Of a stretch of 64,000 nucleotides of DNA, positions 8,143-17,695 are shown in pieces. A program made the translations under genes and the position numbers. This DNA is from Acidobacteriota bacterium (GTDB lineage Bacteria > Acidobacteriota > Terriglobia > Acidiferrales > UBA7541). The stretch's first letter is position 1; each line of letters begins with the position of its first letter. The DNA lies in assembly GCA_003223325.1 (NCBI GenBank), contig QHYS01000163.1, positions 1-64,000 of the forward strand. Reading direction: 5' to 3'. The notes under the pieces were generated by a model. It was not told where the DNA came from, ran no database searches, and was given only the letters and a program-made list of their open reading frames with translations.

Positions 8143-9507
8143 ATGCCTGGCTTCCTGAGCAATCTCCTCCGCCTGCTGCGTGACCGGCGCGGCACAGATA
8201 TGGATTTTCTCTGTCATCATCTGCTTTCGGAACGGGGCGAAGCTTCGCAGACCGTGCTGGCCCAGGAAATCATTAAGGCCTACAACGTGATGGCCTCAGC
8301 TGAGCGGCGCAACTTTTTTGAGATGCTTTGCCGAAAATTTGGGCCAGACGAAACTGCGGTTCTTAACGCGGCAGCAGCCTACAAACGAATGCCCGACGCG
8401 GCCAATTTCGCGGCGCTTTCCGCCGCTGTGGAGCCGCCACGGCAGGAGTTGCTGCGCCGCATCAACACAGCGGCCCACGGAACTGAAACTTTAGTAGCTA
8501 TGCGAGGACACCTGCTTGAATTAGCGACCGATGGCACCGATCTCCAGCCGCTCGATGCCGATCTGAAGCATCTTTTCAGGTCGTGGTTTAATCGCGGGTT
8601 CTTACGCATGGAGCGTATCACTTGGCATACCTCGGCTTTGACGCTCGAAAAGCTCATGGCTTACGAATCGGTGCATGAGATCAACGGATGGCCGGATTTG
8701 CGCCGGCGCCTCGAAGCAGATCGGAGATGTTTCGCGTTCTTCCATCCGGCGCTGATCGACGAGCCGATCATCTTTGTGGAAGTCGCATTGACGAAGGGGC
8801 TGACCGGCGATCTAGCACCCCTATTGGATATCTTGGAGCCTGTGCTCCCGCCGGAACATGCAGATACCGCGATATTTTATTCCATAAGTAATTGCTTGAG
8901 GGGCCTGCGAGGCATTGCCTTCGGGAATTTTCTGATCAAACAGGTCGTGACCGATCTCGCCGCAGAATTCTCAAATATTAAAACCTATGGCACGCTCTCG
9001 CCGCTTCCTAACCTATCACGAGCATTGCAGAATCAAGCGGATGAACATGGCTTCACCAGCGAACGGCTCTCGCGCCTGCTTGCCGATTATTCCCAAACGT
9101 TGGCCGCCGGGAGCGCAAAGCGTGACTCCGTCGAGGCTTTGTTTGCCATGCTCAAGCAGCCTGTAGTTAATCGAGACGCCCTTGCGAAACCCCTCGAGCG
9201 CATAGCACTCGCCTATCTCACACAAGTGCATCAGAACGGAAGGCTCTACGATCCCGTGGCGACTTTTCACCTCTCCAATGGCGCACGTCTAGCGCGCATC
9301 CACGCGTTTGGAAACCTGCGCCCGTATGGTTTGCAGGCTTCGTTCGGGCTTACCGCCAATTACCTGTATGTTCCGGCCGAGCTCGAGGAGAACCATGAGC
9401 GGTTTGTGCGTGAGGGCGAGATTCGCGTGTCACACGACCTTGAGCGGGAGTATAGAGCCGTGGCAGAAGCATGGCGAGGCGAGCCGCACCGAGGAAAAAG
9501 ACGATAA
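8143..9507 (+). CDS. Malonyl-CoA decarboxylase
   Basis: Decarboxylates malonyl-CoA to acetyl-CoA and CO2, letting the cell use malonate or drain excess malonyl-CoA. The 454-residue product matches the MCD family along its length: an N-terminal helical region, then IDEPIIFVEVALTKGL, FYSISNCLRGLRGIAFGNFL, KTYGTLSPLPNL and DPVATFHLSNGARL. The last two blocks form the acyltransferase-like active site, with the conserved Ser and His. The ATG at 8143 is chosen because the upstream in-frame extension has no family resemblance and covers the promoter region. No targeting signal, so cytoplasmic. No malonyl-CoA synthetase lies beside it, and the divergent activator is the only plausible local regulator. 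Confidence 0.92.
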   Translation: MPGFLSNLLRLLRDRRGTDMDFLCHHLLSERGEASQTVLAQEIIKAYNVMASAERRNFFEMLCRKFGPDETAVLNAAAAYKRMPDAANFAALSAAVEPPRQELLRRINTAAHGTETLVAMRGHLLELATDGTDLQPLDADLKHLFRSWFNRGFLRMERITWHTSALTLEKLMAYESVHEINGWPDLRRRLEADRRCFAFFHPALIDEPIIFVEVALTKGLTGDLAPLLDILEPVLPPEHADTAIFYSISNCLRGLRGIAFGNFLIKQVVTDLAAEFSNIKTYGTLSPLPNLSRALQNQADEHGFTSERLSRLLADYSQTLAAGSAKRDSVEALFAMLKQPVVNRDALAKPLERIALAYLTQVHQNGRLYDPVATFHLSNGARLARIHAFGNLRPYGLQASFGLTANYLYVPAELEENHERFVREGEIRVSHDLEREYRAVAEAWRGEPHRGKRR

Positions 9508-9646
9508 CGATAAAAGTGACAGGCCGAGTCAACGCAACCCATTACCGTGAGGTTCTAGCGGCGTTGACGGCGAAGTCCCTGAGATCAGCCGTTCCTGCGG
9601 AAACCTTTTCGGAGCGCGCACTCTCGCTCGTCGAGTTAGATATGAC

Positions 9647-10981
9647 TTACTTTTCGCTACGGAGCGCCCCGCCATTCTGTGCGGCGAAATCGTCCCGCAC
9701 CACCACGCCGCCCTTCATCACAAATTTGACGCGCTGCATCTCCGTGATATCCTGCAGCGGGTCTCCGGAAACTGCGATGAGATCGGCGAACTTGCCCTTT
9801 TCAATCGTGCCGAGGGTGTCTTCCTTGTGAATGATCTCAGCATTGACTGTGGTTGCCATGCGCAGTGTGTATAGAGGAGTGGCGCCCCAGCGGACGAAGA
9901 TCGGGAACATCTCCCCCTGTACACCGTGCGAGCAGTTGCAGGCCGTGTTGTAAACTCTGCCGGGCGGCGGAGCGGCGCCGCTTCCCCAACCGAGCGTAAC
10001 GCCCGCTGCCAGCATTTTCTTCCAGGTCTGCTCCACGAGTCTCCAGCGGCTGTACGGCGCCCACTGTTTCAGATCTTCAGGTTCATCCTGGCGGTGATCC
10101 AGAATTGTGGTTGTGATGGGCAGGTGTTTTTGTACCAACATCTTGATGTCATCATCGGTCGCAGCAGTGCCATGCTGGATGTCGTCCGCGCCAGCTTCAA
10201 TCGTGACTCTCAAGCCCTCGCCACCGTACGTGTGCGTGGCCACGAACATTCCTTGCCGGTGCGCTTCGTCCACCACCGCCTTCATCTCGTCGAGCGTGAG
10301 CGTGGGCACGTTCACCATTTCTCCGTTCGGCTTGAAGTAAAAGCGTCCCGTCGTAGTGATCTTTACGTGATCCGCGCCGTAATGGGCCAGCTCGCGCACG
10401 CCTGCGCGCAGAGCGCCTGCTCCATTCGCGACGAAGTCTTGTTCCAAGGGCTTGAACTCAAGCGGGTAATAATTATTCCCCGCCATAGTGGGATCCAAAA
10501 GCGGGCCAGCCGGCAAAAGACGTGGACCGCTGACTAGGCTGCTCTCGATCGCTCGCTTCAACTCCACGTCGGCGAAACCCCCGCCATGCGACCCCTGCAC
10601 GACCAACGTTGTGAATCCGGCATTCAGACTCGCCGTCGCCCAATGAAATGCCACCATCATCTGGTGTTGCATATTTCCGACGGCGTCGGTTAGGTGGACG
10701 TGGCCATCGATCAATCCTGGCAGTACAGTCGCGCGGCTCAGGTCAATCACCCTGGCGCCGGACGGGACGGTCACACTCGCCGATGGGCCAACCTGCGTAA
10801 TTTTCTCCCCCTGGATGAGAACCACTTCGTTGTTCAGGATCTGACCCGATTTAGGATCGAACAATCGGCCGGCGCGTACAGCCGTAGTTTCCGGAGCCTG
10901 CGCCTGCGACCACAGGAGCGTCGCAGTGAAAAGAACTCCCAACAGTCCGAGCGCAATTCTAAAGCCTGACCTCGATTGCAT
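9647..10981 (-). CDS. Secreted metal-dependent amidohydrolase (imidazolonepropionase/prolidase-like)
   Basis: A 444-residue amidohydrolase-superfamily enzyme with an N-terminal signal peptide (hydrophobic core ALGLLGVLFTATLLW ending near SQAQA), so it acts outside the cytoplasm. The TIM-barrel motif GLIDGHVHL supplies the first metal-binding HxH; later ligands lie in HVKITT, ATHTYGG and IQHGTA. The C-terminal IEKGKFADLIAVSGDPL is typical of the group that includes Xaa-Pro dipeptidases and imidazolonepropionase-like enzymes. The ATG at 10981 follows a strong AGGAGGT. It is transcribed in line with the large receptor upstream (about 190 bp gap) and may process what that receptor imports. The substrate cannot be told. 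Confidence 0.88.
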   Translation of the reverse strand: MQSRSGFRIALGLLGVLFTATLLWSQAQAPETTAVRAGRLFDPKSGQILNNEVVLIQGEKITQVGPSASVTVPSGARVIDLSRATVLPGLIDGHVHLTDAVGNMQHQMMVAFHWATASLNAGFTTLVVQGSHGGGFADVELKRAIESSLVSGPRLLPAGPLLDPTMAGNNYYPLEFKPLEQDFVANGAGALRAGVRELAHYGADHVKITTTGRFYFKPNGEMVNVPTLTLDEMKAVVDEAHRQGMFVATHTYGGEGLRVTIEAGADDIQHGTAATDDDIKMLVQKHLPITTTILDHRQDEPEDLKQWAPYSRWRLVEQTWKKMLAAGVTLGWGSGAAPPPGRVYNTACNCSHGVQGEMFPIFVRWGATPLYTLRMATTVNAEIIHKEDTLGTIEKGKFADLIAVSGDPLQDITEMQRVKFVMKGGVVVRDDFAAQNGGALRSEK

Positions 10982-11172
10982 AGCAGACCTCCTATTTTTT
11001 TTTCGCACTTCATTTCGCACCGGGAACGATTCCTGAATCGACTGCGCTACGTTTTCCCTCCAGTCGAGTGGAGTCTATCAAATGTGGCCGACTCAAGCAT
11101 TGGCCTCCGCGGGATCTTCTGCCCGTGGGCCCTCGGGCGAAGGGCGCAAGCCATTTTGGGCAGCGCTTTACG

Positions 11173-14100
11173 TTACCAGACGAACTTTAAGGCAAACTGA
11201 ATTTCTCTCGACGGTGTCGACGTTGCGTACTCCTGCAGCTGACCTACGCTGCCTCCGCTTGGCGATCCGTCAGAGCCAAAAATTACAGAATTGCCGTCCC
11301 CGCTGCCCGGCTGGGGCGGCACGAAGCTGGGCCGGTTCAAGATGTTGAACATCTCCGCCCGGAACTGAATGTTGAACACTTCCGAGATCCGCTTGACTGG
11401 GAAGTTCTTGAGGATTGAGAAGTCCAGGTTCACGAGTCTCGGCCCGTAGAGGCTATTGCGGCTGACGTTACCCAGGAGATTCGCGCAAGTGCCAGCGATG
11501 CCCGGGTTGCCCTTCGAGGGATCGAAACCAAATGGTTGGCATTGAGAAGCAATCGCCGGAGTCGACTGGGGTAGCGTGAAACAGTTGGCGTTGATGTACG
11601 TGAGATTGGATGCTTTCCAGTTCGAATTAACAGGGTTACATCCCGGAACGATATTCGGCAGGCCGAACTGGTCGGCGCCCGTATTGCCGAGACCCAAGGG
11701 ATCATCCGAAATGATCGGAGTGGTGGGAACCCCGCTATTGATGGTGAAAATGCCGCCTAGTTCCCATCCGCCGAGGGCCATATTCGCAACCGGTCCTAAC
11801 GACTTGGCCGCGGGGAGAACCCACAAGCCATTGATCGATATGGCGTGCTTAACGTCATAGTCAGAGGGGCCGTAGAACGCCTTCGGCAGGAACCACATCG
11901 GCGAATTGAGACCGTTACCGAAGGAATCGCCAGCGATCGTCTGCGAGTCGTCATCGAGCGACTTACCATAGGTGTAGGCGAACTGAGCCTGGAAGCCGTG
12001 GCTGAACCTCTTCTCGAGATTTACATGGAATCCGTTGTAGTTGGAGGAGGTATTCCAGTAGACGTAGCGAATAACTCCTAAAGCCTTGTTGATCTGCGCA
12101 CTGGTCGCGCCCCCGGCTCCAAAAACGCCTCCCGTGAACCCGGCCGTGCAAGAGGTATCGGTGCTGGCGACGAAACCGCACGGGAAGAGGTAACCCGCAG
12201 GAGTCAGTGTGGGAATGGTCATGTTGCCGTCGTCGCCACGCATCAGCAGGTGCACGCCATGGGAACCAACATATCCTAGCGTTAGCGTTAGAGTTGGATC
12301 TAGCTGGCGCTGGATGTTAAAGTCCCACTGCATAACGTAACTGCGATGAGGATTAGTCTCAATCGTAGAGGCGGCCAGGCGGCTTTGCGTTGAGTTTGCG
12401 AGCAAGGGTTGTCCAACGCCAGCAGCAAACCCGCCTAATTTCGCCAAGCCCGACGCCAAGGCTCCGCCTTTAATGCTCTTGAATATCATGAACGGCGCGG
12501 CTTGATTTTGCTGAAGGAGGAAGTAACCGGGCAGCGGCAACACATCGTAGATACCGAAGCCACCGCGGACCGAAGTCTTGCCATTGCGGAAGGGATCCCA
12601 GGCGAACCCCAGGCGAGGCTCAAAGTCGCGAAGCGTGGGATTCTTGTAGTAAGCACCAACGCTGTCGCAACTGGTGCCCGGCTGCGCAGTGATTCCAAAC
12701 GCAGTTGATGCGTCGAACTGAGTTCCGCATCGCAGGTTCGCGTCGGCAATCGTAGCGGCACTCGGCTCGAAAATATTTACCAGGCTGCCGAACTTGCCCT
12801 GCGCGTCATGCACCACCGTGGCCATTTCGTAGCGCAGACCGAGGTTGAGCGTCAGGTTGGGACGGAAGCGCCAGTCATCCTGAACGTAGGCTGAGAATAT
12901 GGTCTGGCGCATTTCTCTCGGGGTGACCGTGTTCGGCAAACCCGCCTCGAAAGACTTAGGCACACCCGTTAGGAAATTTGTCAGGTTGCTGAACTTCCAG
13001 CGACCCCCTGGGTTCTGGAACGCCGTGGGGTTGTATAGCTCGCGCTCGACGTCGGCGCCAATTTTGATGGAATGGGCTCCATGGATCCAGTTCGCATCGT
13101 CGTAGAATTGGTAAGAGTTCCAGGCGTGCAGATAGTGAGAGCCCGAGTTTACTCCGCCAAACTCGTCGGAACGGTTGTCACTGCTGATCGTCAGCCGTGG
13201 TGCAGTCTGGTTGAGCGTGCTGCCCAAGCTCAAGTCGGCGCCCGCCGGATTGACCGCCTTGGAGCTAAATTGGTTGACTACGTAGTCTCGGTTATAACCA
13301 ATGCGTGCGGCATTCACAAAGCTGGTGCCGAACGTGTGGGTCTCTTCAATCGCGACGGTCTGGCGCCTGGTGTGCGAGTTGGTAATGATCAGGTTCATTT
13401 TGTCGGGCTGCGTGTAATCCGCATCGTCAACCAGATAGGTCCCGAACAAGCTATCCTTGTCGCTAATCCTGTGATCGAGGCGAACAGTGCCGAAATTCTC
13501 CGGCACATCCTGCACGCCAGCGAAGATAAATTTGCCTGTATCAGTCACCGTACCGGCAGTGGCGTGCGGATACAATGCCAGCAAGGCCGCAGAGTAAGGG
13601 TTCACCATGACCGGGCCGGACACCAGGTTCCCGCGGCGCGCCGCGTCCGACGGAACCGTAATCGAAGTCGGAATGCCCTTGGTCTGGCGCAGCCCCTCAT
13701 AATCACCAAAGATGAAAGTCTTGTCCTTGATGATGGGACCGCCTGCCGAGCCGCCAAACTGGTTGCGCCGGAAGGGCGGTTTCGGCTTGCCGGCCCCAAC
13801 GTCAAAGAAATCGTTCGAGTCCAGGGCACTATTCCTGAAGAACTCGTAAGCATCGCCATGGAACGAGTTCGTTCCAGACTTGCTGACCGCGTTTACGACC
13901 CCGCCGGCGGCCCGTCCATACTCCGCTGAAAAGCCACCGGTCAAGACGGAAAACTCCTGAATTGCATCCACACCGAGGACTACGCCGATTACGTCCCCGG
14001 GGGCGGCATTCGCGTAATCCACGACGCTGATGCCGTCAATGCGGTAGTTGTTAAATGTCGTCCTACCGCCCGAGATGGTGTACTCGCTTCCGAAGCCACG

Positions 14101-14661
14101 GTTGCCGCGCGCGGAGGTGTCGTAACTCATCTGGGTCTCGATCTTGTCGACGCCCGGCTGAAGAGTGGCAAGCTGGGTCCAATCGCGCCCGTTCAAGGGC
14201 AGTTCGCGCACGGTTTGCGCTTCCACTTCGCCGCTGAGTGTCGATGAGGTGAGCTGCACAGCCGGCGCCGATTCGGTTACTTGCACCTTTTGCGTGGTCT
14301 CCCCGATTTTCATCGCTATATTGAGCTGCTGCTGAGCCCCTACGGCCAGCTCTATATTCGACTGAATCGCCGTGCTGAATCCCGTGGCCGTGACGGAGAC
14401 CTCATAAGAGCCTGGCAACAAATTAGGAATCGAATAAAAGCCGGCTGAGTCTGTGGTGGCCACACGGGTCACGCCCGTTGCCGTATTCCTGGCAGACACC
14501 TGGGCGTTGGGAACGACTGCACCGGAAGGATCATTGATCGTGCCCGACAAAGTTGCTCCGGCCACTTGGGCACGCACCTGGCTGGCAAAGAAAATGGCTA
14601 TTGCTAAGGCAAACGAAACTAAGGCCAAAACGCGACACTCTCCTGGAAAAACTCTAAGCAT
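11173..14661 (-). CDS. Oar-like TonB-dependent receptor with carboxypeptidase-regulatory-like domain
   Basis: A 1162-residue outer-membrane protein. A signal peptide (LVSFALAIAIFFASQVRAQ) is followed by a carboxypeptidase-regulatory-like beta-sandwich (about residues 35-115, with ATLSGTINDPSGAVVPNAQV and GFYSIPNLLPGSYEV), a plug domain (about 130-245, with RELPLNGRDWTQLATLQPGV and AIQEFSVLTGGFSAEYGRAA), and a beta-barrel ending FALKFVW with a terminal aromatic. This architecture is expanded in Acidobacteriota. The ATG at 14661 is preferred because GGAGGG lies seven bases before it. Ligand unknown; peptides or glycans are usual guesses. The amidohydrolase lies downstream and the sugar dehydrogenase upstream in the same direction, but gaps of about 190 and 330 bp argue against one tight operon. 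Paralogous to the receptor at 42852. Confidence 0.93.
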   Translation of the reverse strand: MLRVFPGECRVLALVSFALAIAIFFASQVRAQVAGATLSGTINDPSGAVVPNAQVSARNTATGVTRVATTDSAGFYSIPNLLPGSYEVSVTATGFSTAIQSNIELAVGAQQQLNIAMKIGETTQKVQVTESAPAVQLTSSTLSGEVEAQTVRELPLNGRDWTQLATLQPGVDKIETQMSYDTSARGNRGFGSEYTISGGRTTFNNYRIDGISVVDYANAAPGDVIGVVLGVDAIQEFSVLTGGFSAEYGRAAGGVVNAVSKSGTNSFHGDAYEFFRNSALDSNDFFDVGAGKPKPPFRRNQFGGSAGGPIIKDKTFIFGDYEGLRQTKGIPTSITVPSDAARRGNLVSGPVMVNPYSAALLALYPHATAGTVTDTGKFIFAGVQDVPENFGTVRLDHRISDKDSLFGTYLVDDADYTQPDKMNLIITNSHTRRQTVAIEETHTFGTSFVNAARIGYNRDYVVNQFSSKAVNPAGADLSLGSTLNQTAPRLTISSDNRSDEFGGVNSGSHYLHAWNSYQFYDDANWIHGAHSIKIGADVERELYNPTAFQNPGGRWKFSNLTNFLTGVPKSFEAGLPNTVTPREMRQTIFSAYVQDDWRFRPNLTLNLGLRYEMATVVHDAQGKFGSLVNIFEPSAATIADANLRCGTQFDASTAFGITAQPGTSCDSVGAYYKNPTLRDFEPRLGFAWDPFRNGKTSVRGGFGIYDVLPLPGYFLLQQNQAAPFMIFKSIKGGALASGLAKLGGFAAGVGQPLLANSTQSRLAASTIETNPHRSYVMQWDFNIQRQLDPTLTLTLGYVGSHGVHLLMRGDDGNMTIPTLTPAGYLFPCGFVASTDTSCTAGFTGGVFGAGGATSAQINKALGVIRYVYWNTSSNYNGFHVNLEKRFSHGFQAQFAYTYGKSLDDDSQTIAGDSFGNGLNSPMWFLPKAFYGPSDYDVKHAISINGLWVLPAAKSLGPVANMALGGWELGGIFTINSGVPTTPIISDDPLGLGNTGADQFGLPNIVPGCNPVNSNWKASNLTYINANCFTLPQSTPAIASQCQPFGFDPSKGNPGIAGTCANLLGNVSRNSLYGPRLVNLDFSILKNFPVKRISEVFNIQFRAEMFNILNRPSFVPPQPGSGDGNSVIFGSDGSPSGGSVGQLQEYATSTPSREIQFALKFVW

Positions 14662-14991
14662 TCGCACACCCTCCGAAGGTCAGAATCCTTACTGGGACGG
14701 TTACCTGTGAACCGATCACCCGATCGTTTTTCAATGACCCCTAAGAAAAAAGAAACACAACACCCAACTCAAAAAGCTCCCTACGATAAGCTAATACGCG
14801 TGCCGGTTTAGCACCCGGACCGCTTCGATGTCAAGCTGCATGAACCGGTAACAACTGCGGAAGGCTTGACCGTAAGGGAAAAGCGAAAGACAGCAGCCCA
14901 ATCCTAAGGGCGCAAACCTTCTTACTCGCAGCCAGGTGGTTCAAAGATTGCATTAACGAGGCTGCTTCATTCACTACGCACTGCGAAGTTG
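14662..14991 (-). other. Intergenic region with possible receptor promoter
   Basis: About 330 bases with no gene. On the minus strand a TTGACA lies at 14829-14834 and the hexamer 18 bases on is TAAACC, a weak -10, so the promoter call is tentative. A/C-rich sequence (about 14745-14775) lies between it and the receptor gene. No operator-like palindrome was recognised. Confidence 0.4.
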
Positions 14992-16791
14992 TTAGCGCGA
15001 CGCAGTCTCCTTCGAAGGCGCCCCGCGCCTCGAAGTCGGAGGCGGAGTGACGACAGCAGTCAATTTTCGGATCATGCCGTCGGATTTGCTCAACACGTAG
15101 AGTTCACCGTCGCCCCCTAAAGCCATGCGGATGTCCGCGCGACCCCCGCCGTAGGCCACACCCTCAGGATCCACTTTGGCTTCGGGATGGGCCGGATCTT
15201 GCGAGCGAGTGGTCGCCCCGCCGTTGCCCGGCAGCACATGGTCCGCAGGTGGCATTCCTCTCCTGCGGGAATACGTTTCAGCGACGATATCGAACATCCG
15301 GCGCTTGGCAGTTTGGCCAGCAGTACCCGTGGGTCCTTTGTAGACAATCTGCAACTCATGAATTTGCGCCTGCTGGTCGCGTTTTCCGTGCGCGGCAATC
15401 ATCTCCCCGAAGTCGGCATAAAAAATCCTGCCGGTGGTCATGTCGTTGAAGATATATTTTCCGCGAAGTTGCGGCATCAGTTTCCCACGGTAGACGAAAC
15501 CGTTGCCAATCGAATCTCCCTCGCGATGACTGTAGACAGCAACCGGGTACAGGGCCGCAACCGGCTCACTGATCCCCTCCACCTGGAGGAGATCTTTTTC
15601 GGGGAAAGGCACCGGCGGGCTCATGAGACTGCCCGTCTTGCCCGCATCGTTTACAAAAAACTGCTCGTTCCCTTCCCGCTCAGCATAACCGTAATTGCCG
15701 CCTTTGGTGATGATGTCGACTTCTTCCCAATAATGCACGCCAATGTCATCCGCGATCAGCGTTTTCGTCTCCACATCCCATTGCAAACGGTGTGGATTGC
15801 GCAAACCGTAGGCATAGATCTCGCCGCGAGCGCCGGTCACGGAGACAAAGGGATTCGGGTCCGACCCGGTGGACGGAATTCTGTATTGGCCATCGGTGCT
15901 GAGCGTGTCTTTCGGGCGCAAGTTGGTGTTCGGAGTGATCCGCAGGATCTTGCCCACCAACGTGTCGAGCCGTTGCGGCAGAGTATGCGAGGGTCCCGGC
16001 GTTTCTCCGGAAGCGCCGTCGCCAATCGAAATATAGAGATTGCCGTAGTCGGCGTCCCCTGGCCGCGCCGACGGGTTAAAAACCAAATCGGCCATAGGGT
16101 GATTGCGATCGTAGCCGGTGCGCAGGATTTCACGCGCCGTACCCTCAAATGTGGAGTTGCGGATATTCGTGTCCGTCCACTCCACGAGCACTGATTCCAG
16201 GTGCGCGGGGCCCGCAGGCGGATTCACCACCGGAGTTGTGGAGTATCCCTTGATATCCAACGCCGAGAGGCGCGCATTTGTGGGGCTGGCCGACCCATCC
16301 AGGTCCGGCTTTTCCGTGTGCACGGTATAGAACTTGCCGTTTTTCGCATAAGCGGGATCAAAGGCAAACGAAACGATGCCGACGGTGTTGCCTAGATCGG
16401 AGGCGAACTTCGGGAAAATTTCCGAGAAATTCAAATACGGCGTGAACTTCTTGGTGCCCTTATCCAGAATGTATAGAGTGGAGCTCTGATCGTCCACGAA
16501 AAAGCGGGAACTCGCCAGTGGTGCGTTTGCCGGCTCCGAGCGTAAGGAAGTCACGCGGCCCAATTGCGCTTTGTAGTCGATTGCGCGCGAAGCCGAACCT
16601 CCGTGCGTCGGACTCGAAATAGGCAGTTCCGCATAATCCTCTAACAAGACTGAGGTGCCGTCCTTGCCGATTTGCGATCGCGAAGGGTACTGCGCGAATA
16701 GGACGGCCGTGCTCGTGACTAGGATGGCGAGCAGCACGAATCCAAAACGAAGTCTTGCAAACCGCTGGGCTATCCTTTGCTCCATTGCCAT
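14992..16791 (-). CDS. Secreted PQQ-type glucose/sorbosone dehydrogenase-like propeller
   Basis: A 599-residue protein of the soluble glucose/sorbosone dehydrogenase (GSDH) superfamily, six-bladed beta-propellers that oxidise sugars with PQQ. After a signal peptide (FGFVLLAILVTSTAVLFAQ) come family blocks: VGIVSFAFDPAYAKNGKFYT, GNLYISIGDGASGETPG, DTLVGKILRI, EIYAYGLRNPHRLQWD and GGNYGYAEREG. The region is longer than in classical GSDH and the catalytic His cannot be assigned with certainty by eye. Start at 16791 because GGAGGG lies upstream; an ATG at 16785 is possible. It would act in the periplasm and hand electrons to a carrier; no cytochrome is adjacent. No PQQ synthesis genes are in the window. 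Confidence 0.85.
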   Translation of the reverse strand: MAMEQRIAQRFARLRFGFVLLAILVTSTAVLFAQYPSRSQIGKDGTSVLLEDYAELPISSPTHGGSASRAIDYKAQLGRVTSLRSEPANAPLASSRFFVDDQSSTLYILDKGTKKFTPYLNFSEIFPKFASDLGNTVGIVSFAFDPAYAKNGKFYTVHTEKPDLDGSASPTNARLSALDIKGYSTTPVVNPPAGPAHLESVLVEWTDTNIRNSTFEGTAREILRTGYDRNHPMADLVFNPSARPGDADYGNLYISIGDGASGETPGPSHTLPQRLDTLVGKILRITPNTNLRPKDTLSTDGQYRIPSTGSDPNPFVSVTGARGEIYAYGLRNPHRLQWDVETKTLIADDIGVHYWEEVDIITKGGNYGYAEREGNEQFFVNDAGKTGSLMSPPVPFPEKDLLQVEGISEPVAALYPVAVYSHREGDSIGNGFVYRGKLMPQLRGKYIFNDMTTGRIFYADFGEMIAAHGKRDQQAQIHELQIVYKGPTGTAGQTAKRRMFDIVAETYSRRRGMPPADHVLPGNGGATTRSQDPAHPEAKVDPEGVAYGGGRADIRMALGGDGELYVLSKSDGMIRKLTAVVTPPPTSRRGAPSKETASR

Positions 16792-16960
16792 GGGGCGACC
16801 CTCCTCTTCCTCGTTTGCCCAGCAGATTAACACACTCGGGAACCCGGCGTGTGGGCATAGGAAATGATCAAGTCCAGGAAGTTCAAACGAAGTTGAAGAG
16901 GCTGGATTCGAGTCCTGAGGTCACTTCATTGCCATTTTCACTGGTCCCGGCTGTGAAGCC

Positions 16961-17695
16961 CTAGGTACTGAACAGCCTGCGCGGTCCCAGCTTCAGCGAT
17001 TCTCGGCGCCTTGGGCCTTCCAGATGCCCCGTGACGTAGAGGTGAATCGCATTTTGATTCTCCGGCGCCAGGCGGATGAATTCCACGGCCAACTGCCTGG
17101 TTCCTTCTTTGCGGATGATCCGCGCAGACTCATTGAGGGAGGCGTCAAACTCTGCAATCTTGAACTCCAACGCCACTTCCTGGCCCACCTCTGCGTCGAT
17201 CGCGGGTTGAAGCAGCATGCCGCTCTCACTGATGTTCAAGCTGCGTAAAGGAAACTGCCGCCCCTTCCAAGTGCAATTGACTTCTGTAAACAGAGGCAAC
17301 CGGGCCGCGTGCCTCTTGCCTTTCCAGTCAGGCAGATCCAGAGCAAGCAGCATCCGGCGCAGGCGATCTGCGGAAATAGGCTTCGTGACAACCAGGTCCG
17401 CACCCTCGCCGAAGGCTCTACGCAAGGTGCCGACGTCGTTCGTGGCGCTGAGCATTACTATGATGGTCTCACGGTTGGGCTTGGAGTTGCGGATTCGGTG
17501 GGCCAATTCAAGTCCGTTGAGTTCGGGCAATCGCATACCCACAAAGGCCACATCAAACCGCTGTGTCTCTCCCCTTTGTCCGGCGGCCTGATAGTCCCCA
17601 AACGGCAGCACGGTATGACCCAAGGGAGTGGCCAGGGACCTCATGAGGTGCGTCGTCTTCGGTTCGTCATCGGTGACCATGATTTTGAGCGACAT
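16961..17695 (-). CDS. Receiver-PilZ protein with degenerate phosphorylation site
   Basis: A 244-residue two-domain protein. Residues 1-120 form a response-regulator receiver fold (VTDDEP acidic pocket, Ser83 in VMLSA, Lys105 in VVTKP). The phospho-acceptor Asp is replaced by Gly53 in FVGMRLPELNG, so classical phosphotransfer is not expected. Residues 125-230 form a PilZ domain with both cyclic-di-GMP signatures intact: R128-x3-R132 and N154-x-S-x2-G159. It therefore probably reads cyclic-di-GMP and uses the receiver as a protein-docking module. The ATG at 17695 has an AGAGG upstream. No signal peptide; monocistronic as far as seen. No kinase or diguanylate cyclase lies nearby. Confidence 0.9.
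   Translation of the reverse strand: MSLKIMVTDDEPKTTHLMRSLATPLGHTVLPFGDYQAAGQRGETQRFDVAFVGMRLPELNGLELAHRIRNSKPNRETIIVMLSATNDVGTLRRAFGEGADLVVTKPISADRLRRMLLALDLPDWKGKRHAARLPLFTEVNCTWKGRQFPLRSLNISESGMLLQPAIDAEVGQEVALEFKIAEFDASLNESARIIRKEGTRQLAVEFIRLAPENQNAIHLYVTGHLEGPRRRESLKLGPRRLFST

Noticed and set aside
13072-13929. 285-codon plus-strand frame opposite the first TonB-dependent receptor
   Set aside because: Antisense to a clear outer-membrane receptor gene; no ribosome site or domain.
15187-16194. 335-codon plus-strand frame opposite the sugar dehydrogenase
   Set aside because: Antisense shadow; the minus-strand protein has a signal peptide and family motifs throughout.
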